This document shows, piece after piece, positions 1 to 9,152 of a stretch of DNA of 64,000 nucleotides. The stretch lies in IMG/VR virus record IMGVR_UViG_3300008266_009201, positions 34,441 through 98,440 of that record; one strand, 5' to 3'. A program made the position numbers and the translations under genes. Numbering within the stretch: position 1 is the stretch's first letter; every line of letters starts with the position of its first letter. The notes under the pieces were generated by a model. The model was not told the DNA's origin. It searched no databases and saw nothing but the letters and a program-made list of their open reading frames with translations. Source of the DNA: a virus.

Positions 1-1638
1 GAAGGACTAGCACAGGAAATTGTGGCTGGTCGTGTGCCAGAGTTTCTTAAGGATCACGAAGTGTGGAGCCTGGAAATTGGGTCATTGTTGGCAGGATCAA
101 AGTATCGCGGTGAGTTTGAAGAAAAATTCAAAGCAGTAATAGCTGCTCTTGAAACCAAGAAGAAATGTATCTTGTTCATTGACGAAGCACACACCATGCG
201 TGGCGCAGGTTCAGGCTCTAACAGTTCACTTGACTTTGCTAACATGCTGAAACCTGCTATTACCAAAGGCAACTTGAAAGTTGTGGCGTCGACCACCTGG
301 GAAGAATACTATGAATCATTTGAGAAAGATCGCGCACTCATGCGCAGATTCTACCGCTTGTCAATTGATGAACCAGATACTGCAACCACGGAGCAGATTC
401 TTATTGGTCTATCTCCCCGGCTCGAAACGTTTCATAATGTGCTGATTGAAACTGAAGCAATGACTGCGGCTGTGGAACTGGCCAATCGTTACATACACGA
501 TCGTAAGAATCCTGACAAATCAATTGACTTGATTGATGCAGCCTGTGCTAGAGAGCGTGTGAAAGATCTGGGCACAGTAGTAGTTACCAAGGCCATGATT
601 GAAGAACAGTTGACTCGTGTGACTGGTGTGCCCACAGACAAACTGCAAAACGAACGTTCAGCTAAGATTGTGGATCTTGAAGGCAACATCAAGCAGAAAT
701 TGTACGGACAAGATTCAGCAGTTGATTCAGTGCTGGAACGTGTGTACATCAACTTTGCTGGCATTGCCAATGACAAAAAGCCCATGGCGAGTTTCTTGTT
801 CTTGGGCCCAACAGGCACAGGTAAAACAGAACTAGCACGACTGTTGAGTGACAATTTGGATATGAAACTGCTGAAATATGACATGAGTGAATTCCAAGAG
901 CGTCATTCAGTCAGCAGCCTTATTGGTGCGCCTCCGGGTTATGTGGGATTTGAAGATGGCAATGTAGGTGGCGGCAAACTGATCTCTGACATCAGCAAGA
1001 ATCCCTTCGCAGTAATATTGTTTGATGAGATTGAAAAGGCGCACCCTGATGTTACCAACATCTTGTTGCAGATGCTGGATGAAGGTGTTATTACCAGTTC
1101 GAACGGCAAGAAAGCCAACTGCAAGAATACCATCATTATCATGACTTCAAACTTAGGAGCACGGGACAGTGAAGCAAACAACATTGGCTTTGGCAGCTTT
1201 GAAAAGACTGGTGAGGACGACCGAGCTCTCAAAGAGTTTTTCAAGCCTGAACTACGCAACAGAATCGACCAAATTGTTAAATTCTCCAAGCTGGATACTT
1301 TGGCAATCAAGAAAGTTGTGGTCAAGTTTGTGGATGAACTCAAAACGAGTTTGCTTGCAAAAGGTATACGTCTCAACTTATCCGAAGGCGCAGTTGACCT
1401 GCTTGCTGACAAGGGCTATGATTCGAAGCTGGGTGCGCGACCACTCTCGAGGAAGATTGATGAACTGATTCGTGTGCCGTTGAGCAAGAAGATCCTGTTT
1501 GATCGCTTGCGTGATTGTACTATCACTGCGGATGTTGTGGCGGACAAAATTGTGTTTGATGTTCAAGCGGACGCACCTGTGGAAGTGATTGCAAGTGTAA
1601 ATGTTGATGGAATTATAGTGGTGGACAATGAGAAGTGA
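1..1638 (+). CDS. clpA: ClpA-type AAA+ unfoldase, 5'-truncated by window edge
   Basis: The reading frame is open from base 1, so the N-terminus and the first Walker A motif lie upstream. The part seen begins with the ClpA-like stretch GLAQEIVAGRVPE and SLLAGSKYRGEFEEKFKAV. It contains the first Walker B motif (ILFIDEAH, near base 175), then a second AAA+ domain with Walker A GPTGTGKT (804-827), Walker B ILFDEIEKAHPD (near 1020), sensor 1 TSNLGAR and a small C-terminal D2 domain. No ClpB-type middle coiled coil lies between the two domains, so it is ClpA-like rather than a disaggregase. An IGF tripeptide (1183-1191) sits where ClpA carries its ClpP-docking loop, so it may dock host ClpP. No ClpP gene is seen in the window. 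The next gene starts within its last codons. Confidence 0.88.
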   Translation, partial: EGLAQEIVAGRVPEFLKDHEVWSLEIGSLLAGSKYRGEFEEKFKAVIAALETKKKCILFIDEAHTMRGAGSGSNSSLDFANMLKPAITKGNLKVVASTTWEEYYESFEKDRALMRRFYRLSIDEPDTATTEQILIGLSPRLETFHNVLIETEAMTAAVELANRYIHDRKNPDKSIDLIDAACARERVKDLGTVVVTKAMIEEQLTRVTGVPTDKLQNERSAKIVDLEGNIKQKLYGQDSAVDSVLERVYINFAGIANDKKPMASFLFLGPTGTGKTELARLLSDNLDMKLLKYDMSEFQERHSVSSLIGAPPGYVGFEDGNVGGGKLISDISKNPFAVILFDEIEKAHPDVTNILLQMLDEGVITSSNGKKANCKNTIIIMTSNLGARDSEANNIGFGSFEKTGEDDRALKEFFKPELRNRIDQIVKFSKLDTLAIKKVVVKFVDELKTSLLAKGIRLNLSEGAVDLLADKGYDSKLGARPLSRKIDELIRVPLSKKILFDRLRDCTITADVVADKIVFDVQADAPVEVIASVNVDGIIVVDNEK

Positions 1639-2323
1639 ATCGCGTAGTTCGTTGTACTACAACGCATATGAATATGCCATGACCTGGCAGCAGGACGAAA
1701 TTGGGTGTATTCGCAGTCTTGATCAAAAGAAAATGCAGTCACACATTCGCGTGAGAATGGAGTACGAAGCTAGTAGAAATTCTCATTACCAACGCTATGG
1801 CGAAAAATTTATAAGCAAATTTACCACACGCTGTTGTGACAATTTAGAAGGCATGCGAGCACTGTTGGCAGCAGAAACTCCCCCAAAGAAAATGGTGTTT
1901 TTCAACAATTATCTCACAGTGTACACAAACAATCTTGGCTTGCATGGTCGATTGATGGCATGCGATTGGATTGAGTCTGTAGATCTCAAACGAGCAGAAC
2001 TCAATTTGCCACCTGATACAATTTTATTAAAAAATCCACAGTATCAATACCGCACTTATTTCCGTGGGCGATCACTTGGCAAAACACAAAAGTCTCGACT
2101 GGCTGCATGGATAACCACCCAGGGCAATGACGTTGCAGCCAGCAAGAGTTTGCGAGAATTTTTAGATATTGAAATTAGGCCAACACGGGTGTATTGGTGG
2201 CGCAATGATGTTACTGAAAGCTATTACTACATCGAGCACAATAGCCTACAATATGAAACCATGCTGAGTATGGTATGCCCGGGCATGGTTAGGAAAACTC
2301 TGCCCATAGTGAAAAAACAATAA
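1628..2323 (+). CDS. Hypothetical phage protein, 231 aa
   Basis: I do not recognise this protein. It is basic and rich in Tyr, Arg and Trp (for example RVYWWRNDV near the C-terminus), with no signal peptide, membrane segment or clear motif. Its ATG lies 11 bases inside the end of the clpA-like gene, so the two are probably translationally coupled and cotranscribed. Its TAA stop (2321-2323) is the first half of a TAAATA late-promoter motif that serves the next gene. The long intact frame in a coding-dense region supports a real gene. Function unknown. Confidence 0.7.
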   Translation: MRSESRSSLYYNAYEYAMTWQQDEIGCIRSLDQKKMQSHIRVRMEYEASRNSHYQRYGEKFISKFTTRCCDNLEGMRALLAAETPPKKMVFFNNYLTVYTNNLGLHGRLMACDWIESVDLKRAELNLPPDTILLKNPQYQYRTYFRGRSLGKTQKSRLAAWITTQGNDVAASKSLREFLDIEIRPTRVYWWRNDVTESYYYIEHNSLQYETMLSMVCPGMVRKTLPIVKKQ

Positions 2324-2326
2324 ATA
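2321..2326 (+). promoter_or_regulatory. T4-like late promoter core, TAAATA
   Basis: TAAATA lies 7 nt before the ATG at 2334, with no Shine-Dalgarno between them. In T4 the late core TATAAATA spans about -13 to -6, so transcription would start within two bases of the start codon. The motif also contains the stop codon of the upstream gene. Confidence 0.6.
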
Positions 2327-2333
2327 ACACACT

Positions 2334-2498
2334 ATGGCAAAAATACATGAAGAAATAGTTGTGATCAAACTATCAAAATTGGTCAAAGACGATGCAACAG
2401 CAGAAGCAATTGCCACTGATGACATTGTGGCAGCCCTGCAATCAGTTGCAGAAGAACTAGCCGGCAGCGGTGTTGTTGTGGAAGCTGATCGCGCATAA
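2334..2498 (+). CDS. Small hypothetical phage protein, 54 aa
   Basis: A short acidic protein beginning MAKIHEEIVVIKLSKLVKD and ending VVVEADRA. It has an alternating beta/alpha look, and its start resembles small proteins of T4-like phages. Its TAA stop overlaps the ATG of the next gene (ATAATG, one base shared), which supports coupled translation. Start chosen because TAAATA sits 7 nt upstream and no other ATG fits. No function can be assigned. Confidence 0.6.
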   Translation: MAKIHEEIVVIKLSKLVKDDATAEAIATDDIVAALQSVAEELAGSGVVVEADRA

Positions 2499-2860
2499 TG
2501 ACCACTGAAATCATTCTTGGCACCACAGTTTACGGAGAACCTTCGGGCAACTACGACGGGTCAAGTCAAGACTGGGCATCAGACGCTGTGCCAGCAGCCA
2601 GTTATTATCGCGGCCGTGGCGGCTTGCAAACTGTGACTTTTAGTGTTGAAAATTTTGAAGGTACCATTTATCTTGACGCCACGCTGGATACACTACCAGA
2701 ATCAGCCACTTGGTTTAACACATTTATTTTTGATGATGGGTCTACTATACCAATAACTGATTACCATCCTGCAACAATAACTGGTAATTTTGTGTGGCTG
2801 CGTTGCAGAATTGAAAACTTTTCTGGTGGCACTATAAATTCTGTCACCGCCACTTACTAA
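2498..2860 (+). CDS. Hypothetical beta-rich protein, 120 aa
   Basis: The composition (Thr, Gly, aromatic and Asp rich, few Lys, alternating hydrophobics) suggests a beta-sandwich, as in phage structural or decoration proteins. It has no signal peptide or Cys-based site. It overlaps the preceding small gene by one base and is followed after 8 bases by a similar beta-rich gene, with GGAA as a possible ribosome site between them. A virion role is inferred from this late-promoter context only. Confidence 0.6.
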   Translation: MTTEIILGTTVYGEPSGNYDGSSQDWASDAVPAASYYRGRGGLQTVTFSVENFEGTIYLDATLDTLPESATWFNTFIFDDGSTIPITDYHPATITGNFVWLRCRIENFSGGTINSVTATY

Positions 2861-2868
2861 GGAAATCC

Positions 2869-3309
2869 ATGTCAGAAGTTGTTAAATTTCAGTGTACGTT
2901 AGGCACCACCTCGTCCGCTGCACCACTGAGTTTTGAAGCTTTACTAAATGGCCAAAGTGTTTTTAAGTTAGATCATGTGACTGATAACTGTCAGGTAACA
3001 TTTGACATTCCAGATACAGATGACACTGAACAAAAACTACAACTGGTGATGTCAGGCAAAACTACAGAACACACACAAGTTGATGATCAGGGCAATATCA
3101 CTGCTGATGCCATGTTGACCATTGATACTGTGTCAATTGACGGAGTTGATATCACTCAGTTGTTGAATGAAACAGCAGATTATGCACACGATTTCAATGG
3201 CACACAAGATCCCATAAAAGACAAGTTCTATGGAGCCATGGGCTGTAACGGCTCAATAACACTTGAATTTACCACACCATTTTATCTGTGGTTGCTGGAA
3301 CACATGTAA
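2869..3309 (+). CDS. Hypothetical beta-rich phage protein, 146 aa
   Basis: A Thr/Asp-rich, probably beta-sandwich protein with repeated short strand-like segments, ending in an aromatic tail (FYLWLLEHM). It forms a three-gene late unit with the two genes before it. The FYG-G-S-TLEF stretch near the C-terminus looks like a sheet edge, but I recognise no family. Structural or carbohydrate-binding roles are possible; neither is shown. Confidence 0.6.
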   Translation: MSEVVKFQCTLGTTSSAAPLSFEALLNGQSVFKLDHVTDNCQVTFDIPDTDDTEQKLQLVMSGKTTEHTQVDDQGNITADAMLTIDTVSIDGVDITQLLNETADYAHDFNGTQDPIKDKFYGAMGCNGSITLEFTTPFYLWLLEHM

Positions 3310-3313
3310 GCAC

Positions 3314-3319
3314 TAAATA
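3314..3319 (+). promoter_or_regulatory. T4-like late promoter core, TAAATA
   Basis: TAAATA followed by 6 nt (CAGTGT) and then ATG at 3326. There is no Shine-Dalgarno in this spacer, which predicts a leaderless transcript. Confidence 0.65.
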
Positions 3320-3325
3320 CAGTGT

Positions 3326-4042
3326 ATGAGCACTGTAGTAATCATGCCCGGGGGATTTCATCCTTTCCATGCAGGGCACCTAGCACTTTATCAATCCGCA
3401 CAACGGGCATTCCCTGATGCTGAAGTTTTTGTTGCGGCCACAAACGATACCTCAGCTAGACCATTTCCATTTGCAGTAAAAGAAAAGTTGGCCAAGCTGG
3501 CTGGAGTAGATGCTGGACATTTTGTGCAGGTCAAATCACCGTTTCGTGCTGAAGAAATTACTGCGCAATTTAACCCTGCTACAGACACATTAATTTTTGT
3601 GCGTTCTGATAAAGACGCCAACAAACCTCCACAAGCAGGCGGCATAAAGAAAGATGGCAATCCTGCATACTTGCAACCACTGATAGGTGCAAAGCGATTA
3701 GAGCCATTTGCAAAACATGCCTACATGGCCTACCTACCCACAGTGGAGTTTGGTCCAGGCATGACGTCGGCCACAGAGATTCGTGGCGCATGGCCCACAC
3801 TAAACGAAAAACGCAAAACAGCTCTTGTGATGAGCTTGTATCCAGCAACACAAAAGAATCCCAAATTGGCTGCTAATGTTGTCAAACTGTTGGACACTGC
3901 CATTGGTACTGTGGCTGAGAATCAAGGCTGGGCCGCGACATTTACCAGCGAGAATCAACTGAGTGTGGGTGGCATGAAGGCAGGCTATCAAGCTAGAGAA
4001 AATCAGCCCGTTATTGACTACATGGAAGAGTCTAGGTCGTAA
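3326..4042 (+). CDS. Cytidylyltransferase-like nucleotidyltransferase, 238 aa
   Basis: The N-terminus IMPGGFHPFHAGHLALYQ carries the HxGH signature of the nucleotidyltransferase alpha/beta phosphodiesterase superfamily (NMN adenylyltransferase, CTP:glycerol-3-phosphate cytidylyltransferase). Such enzymes transfer NMP from an NTP to a phosphorylated substrate. The second signature (ISSTxxR-like) may be TSATEIRGAW near residue 150. It is longer than minimal family members, with a C-terminal extension ending in an acidic YMEESRS tail. The late-promoter position beside virion-like proteins is unusual for a metabolic enzyme. Substrate unknown; NAD or nucleotide-sugar metabolism are options. Confidence 0.7.
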   Translation: MSTVVIMPGGFHPFHAGHLALYQSAQRAFPDAEVFVAATNDTSARPFPFAVKEKLAKLAGVDAGHFVQVKSPFRAEEITAQFNPATDTLIFVRSDKDANKPPQAGGIKKDGNPAYLQPLIGAKRLEPFAKHAYMAYLPTVEFGPGMTSATEIRGAWPTLNEKRKTALVMSLYPATQKNPKLAANVVKLLDTAIGTVAENQGWAATFTSENQLSVGGMKAGYQARENQPVIDYMEESRS

Positions 4043-4068
4043 AAATTTTGCCTTGGCTGTATAATCCG

Positions 4069-4074
4069 TAAATA
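4069..4074 (+). promoter_or_regulatory. Late promoter-like TAAATA with a normal leader
   Basis: TAAATA lies 24 nt before the ATG at 4099, and the leader contains a GGAG ribosome site. It thus contrasts with the leaderless-type promoters nearby. A TATAAT at 4060-4065 could be an overlapping sigma70 -10 box. Confidence 0.45.
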
Positions 4075-4098
4075 CTACACTTTTTTACGGAGATCTAA

Positions 4099-4959
4099 AT
4101 GGCAGAGCCACAACAAGTTCAAATTCAAGTCGACCTTGAATATCTAAAAACCACTCGTGTTCACATCTGTATGCCCTGTTATGGGGGCCAGCTGACAGAA
4201 GCAACATTCATGAGTTTTATCAAATGGGGCAATACCTGCCGACAACTAGGCATTGATTGGACTGTAGAAACCATGACTAATGAAAGTTTGATTAGTCGTG
4301 CTAGAAACACTCTGACTGCAAAGTTTTTGAATACAGAAGGTTCAACACACTTGATGTTTATTGACGCGGACATTGGCTGGGAACCCTGGCATTTGTTGGT
4401 GTTGCTAAATCGCCAAGTGGATGTGATTGGTGGATTGTATCCCATGAAATCACTGCCAGTTAAATGGTGTGTGAATGGCATTCCAGGTCAAGAAGAAGGC
4501 GTGGACAACTTGGTAGAAGTTACCAAGACTGGCACAGGATTCTTGTTGATCAAGAAAGATGTGTTTGACAAACTGAATGCACACCCTGCTGTGCGTCATT
4601 TCAACAATGACATTGGTCTAGATCCTGCGCTGGACAAGTACATGAAAACCTACTTTGACACTGCTGTGCGTGAAAACCGCTACTATTCAGAAGACTGGAC
4701 ATTCTGCGAAAACTGGCGTGATCTAGGCGGCAAAGTGTATATCGACAAACGTGTGTTGTTGAAACACGTGGGCACCTATGTGTTTGATGCGCAAACACAG
4801 GACAAGTTGTACCAAGACTTGCATGCTATTGCTGCTCCTAAGATTGCCAATGCACATGATGCAGCCAAGCAACCAGTTGATATAACTGAGCCTGAAATCA
4901 TGGCATCCAGCACCCCTGTGGATGTTGTGCCCGTGGAAGAACCAGCTACAGCCAAGTAA
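4099..4959 (+). CDS. GT-A fold glycosyltransferase, 286 aa
   Basis: A glycosyltransferase-like domain covers residues 15-240. It has an N-terminal strand (VHICMPCYGG), a DAD metal-binding motif in LMFIDADIGWEPW, then VIGGLYPMK and a downstream EDWTFCENWRD segment, as in T4-like phage glycosyltransferases. The C-terminal 40 residues are a low-complexity Ala/Pro/Val/Glu tail. It would transfer a sugar from a nucleotide-sugar donor; acceptor unknown (DNA base, virion protein or host glycan). A good GGAG site precedes the start. The giant multidomain gene follows behind its own late promoter. Confidence 0.75.
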   Translation: MAEPQQVQIQVDLEYLKTTRVHICMPCYGGQLTEATFMSFIKWGNTCRQLGIDWTVETMTNESLISRARNTLTAKFLNTEGSTHLMFIDADIGWEPWHLLVLLNRQVDVIGGLYPMKSLPVKWCVNGIPGQEEGVDNLVEVTKTGTGFLLIKKDVFDKLNAHPAVRHFNNDIGLDPALDKYMKTYFDTAVRENRYYSEDWTFCENWRDLGGKVYIDKRVLLKHVGTYVFDAQTQDKLYQDLHAIAAPKIANAHDAAKQPVDITEPEIMASSTPVDVVPVEEPATAK

Positions 4960-4962
4960 CGG

Positions 4963-4968
4963 TAAATA
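4963..4968 (+). promoter_or_regulatory. T4-like late promoter core, TAAATA
   Basis: TAAATA followed by 8 nt (CAGTTCGT) and ATG at 4977. No ribosome site lies between, another leaderless-type arrangement. Confidence 0.6.
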
Positions 4969-4976
4969 CAGTTCGT

Positions 4977-7900
4977 ATGAACATCAACGAACTGGATTCC
5001 TTCAAGCTGAGTGATGCTGTAAAGTTTCACAATCGTCTCAACCCTAAAATCTGGGGCAGGGACGAGCAATTGTTACCCGAAGTACGCGAAAAGCTGTTGG
5101 CCATTGCTGACAATTTTCGCGAATTTCTTGGCGTAGGTGACCTTGACGTCCGTGACATAACCATCTCAGGCAGTAATGCTGCCTACAGCTATACCCCATA
5201 TTCCGACATTGATCTACACCTTGTGGTGGAGTTTCCTGCTGACGACGAAGTTTATCAGGAACTGTTCAATGCCAAAAAATACCAATATAACGATGAACAC
5301 AAGTTGAGCATCGGCGGCGTGCCTGTGGAACTGTATGTGCAAAATGCAGCCGAGTCTCCTGTGAGTCAAGGTGAGTATTCTATCCCACGTGACGAATGGA
5401 TTCAAGTGCCACGCAGAAAACGTGCCAGAATTGACGACACCTGTGTGCGAGCCAAGGTCGAAGATTTGGATGCTAGAATACATTCAGCAATTGAATCTGG
5501 CAACGCTGAATCCATGAGCAGACTGTGGGACAAGATCAAGGCCATGCGCCAAAGTGGCTTGGATGCTCACGGCGAGTTTGGGTGTGAAAACATTGTGTTC
5601 AAAATCCTGCGTAACAAAGGTTGCATCAAGGATTTGCGCACAGCTAGAACAGCCGCACAAGATCACGAGCTGAGTCTACAAGAACGCCGAAAAAAGAAAT
5701 CCCGAGTGCGTTATGGATTTGGCAGCTATTGGTCTCCTGGATTTGGCTACGGAGGAGAATCAGGCGAAGGTGGTGACGGTGGTGGTGGCGAAAGCATGCG
5801 CGAAGGCCATCAAGGACAACCCTACAGTTCAGAAGATGGTGTTGCTGCCAGCACACAAATGTTCTTGAATGAAGATGACACTGAGAGCATGGTGCAACAG
5901 TTTATTCAAGACACTGCTGAACGCTTGGGCATTGAACGCATGCCTGAAATTGTACTACATGACAATGACGGATGGAGTGAACAAAATCGTTCATTTGGCA
6001 TGTACCAACCAGAGCTGCATGTTTTGCATGTGAATCTGCGCGATCGACATGTGATGGATATTCTTCGCACTGTGGCACACGAACTGGCACACTGCCGCCA
6101 ACAGGAATTAGAACAATTGGATCACACATCTGGCAACACAGGCTCTCCTGTGGAGAACGAAGCAAACGCTGTGGCTGGCATTATCATGCGAGACTTTGCT
6201 GATGCACACCCAGAACTGTTTGACCATGAAGACATTCGTGAGTCATCTGGATACATTCCCACCTGGGCCGAACGCAACGATCCTCGATTTGAAATGGCAC
6301 TGAGTGTGGATGTGCATCCAGGACAAACTGGCACAGAAGCCAACAAGATGCGACTGGCCACTGATTCGCAAGGCCATCCACAACTGTTGCGAGCAGATGG
6401 CAAGGTAAAGTTAGCAGAAAGTCTAGCACAAGAATTTGAACTGTTTGAAGAACAAGACCTGTTTGAAATAAACATGGGCAGCAAAAATTTGCGCAGGGAA
6501 GCTGCCAAAACAGGTGCCATTGCTGGCATGGAATTTGAAATGATTGTGCCTGGTATGGAATCCGAAGATCCTGAAATGGAACCAGACTATGATCAGGATG
6601 AACGCTGTGTTAGCATTGATGATGCTGTGCGATTCTTTCATGATGGCGACTACAACGGCCGTAGAGATGTTGAACGCCTGCGTGAAAGAATGCAGGACGA
6701 TTTCCAGGAATGGCTGGATGAAAAACTTCGCGATGACTGGGGCGGTGAAAGCCAAGATTACATTCGTGACTGGCTTCGGAATAATGTAAATGAAGATGAA
6801 TGGAATCCTAACGAGTTAACTGGTGATGAACGAAACGAAGCATTTGATGAATTTGCAGCCAATGTAGACGCTGATCCTTCGAGTACTTACTACAATGAAG
6901 CCTTTGATGAATGGCGGGAAGAATTCCAAGAAAATTATGACGAAAGCGACTGGTTAGACGCCACAGACCTTGACAGAATGAGTGAGGTTGAGCAAATGTA
7001 TGGAATGAATTGGCCCTACTGGACTAGCATGAACAGCGGCGAGATTGACGCAGATCAAGTGGCTGACGAATTCAGTCAGGCTGTGGGTCGTGAAGTGCGA
7101 GTGAACACAAGATATCATCAGTCCGGCGACAGACCTGGACCCAACAATCAATTCTATGTAGTAGAACCAGACGCCAGTTTGGAAGGCGACAATGACGGCG
7201 ACGAAGGCTTGGAGTTTGTGAGCCCGCCCATGCCCATAGATGAACTGCTGAAAGATTTAAATGCCGTGAAGGCCTGGGCTGGACGCATGGGCGTTTATAC
7301 CAACAGTTCGACTGGCCTGCACATCAACATATCAGTGCCTGACTACAGTTTAGATCGTTTGGACTATGTAAAACTGGCCTTGCTGTTGGGCGACGAGTAT
7401 GTGCTCAAACAATTTGGTCGCAGTTCCAATACCTACACCAAATCAGCACTAGGCAAGGTGCGTGATCGTGTGCGGTCCAACCCCGAAGACGCACAGCGTT
7501 TGCTGGACAAGATGAAAGGTCAAATGGGTGAACTGGCTTCCAAGGCCATCCATTCAGGCAGCACAGACAAGTACACATCAATCAACACCAAGAGCGGACA
7601 CATTGAATTCCGTTCGCCGGGTGGTGACTGGCTGGATGACAACTTTGACAAGATTGAAAACACTCTGTTGCGTTTCACAGTGGCCATGAGTGCAGCACTT
7701 AACCCTGAAGCCTATCGAGAAGAGTATCAAAAGAAACTATACAAACTGTTGACTCAGGATCAAAAAGGGTCAGACACAATCCGATACTTTGCTGACTATG
7801 TGGCTGGCAAGATTCCCAAGGCTGCCTTGCGTAGTTTTGTCAAGCAAGCACAACTACAACGCAAGACGGAGCGTAATAAAACAAGCGGTGAAAAGATGTG

Positions 7901-9146
7901 GTGGAACGTTTCCAATCCTGGCAATAGTTATGCCAGTGTAGAAGTTGTTGCCACCTCTCGAGAAGAAGCCATTGAAAAAGCCTTGGGGGATGATGGCTAT
8001 CCGTCTTGGGCCAACACACGACAATCTATTGTGGCTGAACCTGTGCGTCCGTATAATTTGGATGCACAATCTACACAAGACGACGACACAGCTAGTGCCT
8101 TTACTGCACCGCCAGGTTCTCAAGGTGGTGGCCGCCCCAATGACCCCAACGGTCGCTATGCCATTGTGCTACGCTCGGATCCAGGCCTGTATGGCAGTTT
8201 TACTGGCCCAGCACCTGACTATCAGTTTAGATTTAACATGGGCAATCCAGCGGAACAGGCACAAGGCAGATATGTTCTCCAAGCCTGGGCTGCTAGAAAC
8301 AATGTGGTTGCTGCTGACTACATGGTGGTGGATACTGAACAATGGGATCGGCCTGCAGATGCAGCATCGGGTGGTATCATTGACATTGAACCAGATATAG
8401 AGGTGGTCTACCCTGGAAGCACAGCAGCCTTGGCACAACAGCGAGCCACGCCAGGCACATTCTCTGGTGCATGGAAGGTGTTGGTCAATGGTGAAGAAGT
8501 TCATAGATTTTCAGGCGTGGGCAACAATCAAGGCGATGCTAACCGTGTAGCGGCTCAATGGTTGCGAAACAATGGTCGGGGAGTGTCAGGCGAAGGCTTT
8601 GAAGTTGTGCCAATCATGACAGAAGGTGTAGCCGAAGGCAAGGATCGCTACGGAAACTTTGATCCTCCTGGTCCTGAAAGCCGACCCACAATGCCAGCGG
8701 GCACTGTGCGAGTGGATGTGTCAGACATGTATGACTGGTACAAGTTGGGCAAGAACATTGCTAACTTAGACAGAGATAACACTGACGATTTTGGCAAAGG
8801 ACCACCCAGTACTATTGTGAGTTTTGGCGACGAAGATCTTGAACATGAATACATCAAGCAGTTGGAAAAACTAGGGTTAACCACCACTGACATTGATCCT
8901 GTAGATCCCAATCAACCTGCTGGCATCAAGCGTCAAAAAACTGATCCCACATACAACGTAGGTGAAAACTTTGCTGACGGTCGGAATCCCCAAGACAAAG
9001 GCGATTCAAAGCGACACGGCGTGCCCACCAAAGCATCAGTAAGCACCCTGCGTAAAGTGGCCAAACAAGGCGGTCGCAAAGGACAATTGGCACACTGGAT
9101 GGCCAACATGAAGGCTGGACGGGCTCGAGCCAAACGCAATAAATAA
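4977..9146 (+). CDS. Giant fusion: nucleotidyltransferase, HExxH metalloprotease and amidoligase-like domains, 1389 aa
   Basis: Three enzyme-like modules are visible. Residues 1-240: Pol-beta-type nucleotidyltransferase with GS (65-66) and the SDIDL metal motif (D77, D79). Then a Gly-rich linker. Residues 300-430: Zn-metalloprotease-like domain with HELAH (368-372) and a downstream ENEANAVAG helix that may give the third ligand. Residues 515-950: amidoligase-like (ATP-dependent COOH-NH2 ligase) domain opening with GMEFEM and carrying STGLHINIS near 780 and FRSPGGDW near 880. Residues 950-1389 are linker-rich, include EGVAEG, and end in a very basic tail (MKAGRARAKRNK). A late promoter with an 8-nt spacer decides the start. 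The size, fusion and tail suggest a packaged virion protein, perhaps processed by the prohead protease. The targets of the three activities are unknown. Confidence 0.75.
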   Translation: MNINELDSFKLSDAVKFHNRLNPKIWGRDEQLLPEVREKLLAIADNFREFLGVGDLDVRDITISGSNAAYSYTPYSDIDLHLVVEFPADDEVYQELFNAKKYQYNDEHKLSIGGVPVELYVQNAAESPVSQGEYSIPRDEWIQVPRRKRARIDDTCVRAKVEDLDARIHSAIESGNAESMSRLWDKIKAMRQSGLDAHGEFGCENIVFKILRNKGCIKDLRTARTAAQDHELSLQERRKKKSRVRYGFGSYWSPGFGYGGESGEGGDGGGGESMREGHQGQPYSSEDGVAASTQMFLNEDDTESMVQQFIQDTAERLGIERMPEIVLHDNDGWSEQNRSFGMYQPELHVLHVNLRDRHVMDILRTVAHELAHCRQQELEQLDHTSGNTGSPVENEANAVAGIIMRDFADAHPELFDHEDIRESSGYIPTWAERNDPRFEMALSVDVHPGQTGTEANKMRLATDSQGHPQLLRADGKVKLAESLAQEFELFEEQDLFEINMGSKNLRREAAKTGAIAGMEFEMIVPGMESEDPEMEPDYDQDERCVSIDDAVRFFHDGDYNGRRDVERLRERMQDDFQEWLDEKLRDDWGGESQDYIRDWLRNNVNEDEWNPNELTGDERNEAFDEFAANVDADPSSTYYNEAFDEWREEFQENYDESDWLDATDLDRMSEVEQMYGMNWPYWTSMNSGEIDADQVADEFSQAVGREVRVNTRYHQSGDRPGPNNQFYVVEPDASLEGDNDGDEGLEFVSPPMPIDELLKDLNAVKAWAGRMGVYTNSSTGLHINISVPDYSLDRLDYVKLALLLGDEYVLKQFGRSSNTYTKSALGKVRDRVRSNPEDAQRLLDKMKGQMGELASKAIHSGSTDKYTSINTKSGHIEFRSPGGDWLDDNFDKIENTLLRFTVAMSAALNPEAYREEYQKKLYKLLTQDQKGSDTIRYFADYVAGKIPKAALRSFVKQAQLQRKTERNKTSGEKMWWNVSNPGNSYASVEVVATSREEAIEKALGDDGYPSWANTRQSIVAEPVRPYNLDAQSTQDDDTASAFTAPPGSQGGGRPNDPNGRYAIVLRSDPGLYGSFTGPAPDYQFRFNMGNPAEQAQGRYVLQAWAARNNVVAADYMVVDTEQWDRPADAASGGIIDIEPDIEVVYPGSTAALAQQRATPGTFSGAWKVLVNGEEVHRFSGVGNNQGDANRVAAQWLRNNGRGVSGEGFEVVPIMTEGVAEGKDRYGNFDPPGPESRPTMPAGTVRVDVSDMYDWYKLGKNIANLDRDNTDDFGKGPPSTIVSFGDEDLEHEYIKQLEKLGLTTTDIDPVDPNQPAGIKRQKTDPTYNVGENFADGRNPQDKGDSKRHGVPTKASVSTLRKVAKQGGRKGQLAHWMANMKAGRARAKRNK
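9140..9145 (+). promoter_or_regulatory. T4-like late promoter core, TAAATA
   Basis: TAAATA overlaps the end of the giant gene (stop 9144-9146) and is followed by 7 nt (ACCCATC) and ATG at 9153. No Shine-Dalgarno is present. Confidence 0.6.
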
Positions 9147-9152
9147 CCCATC

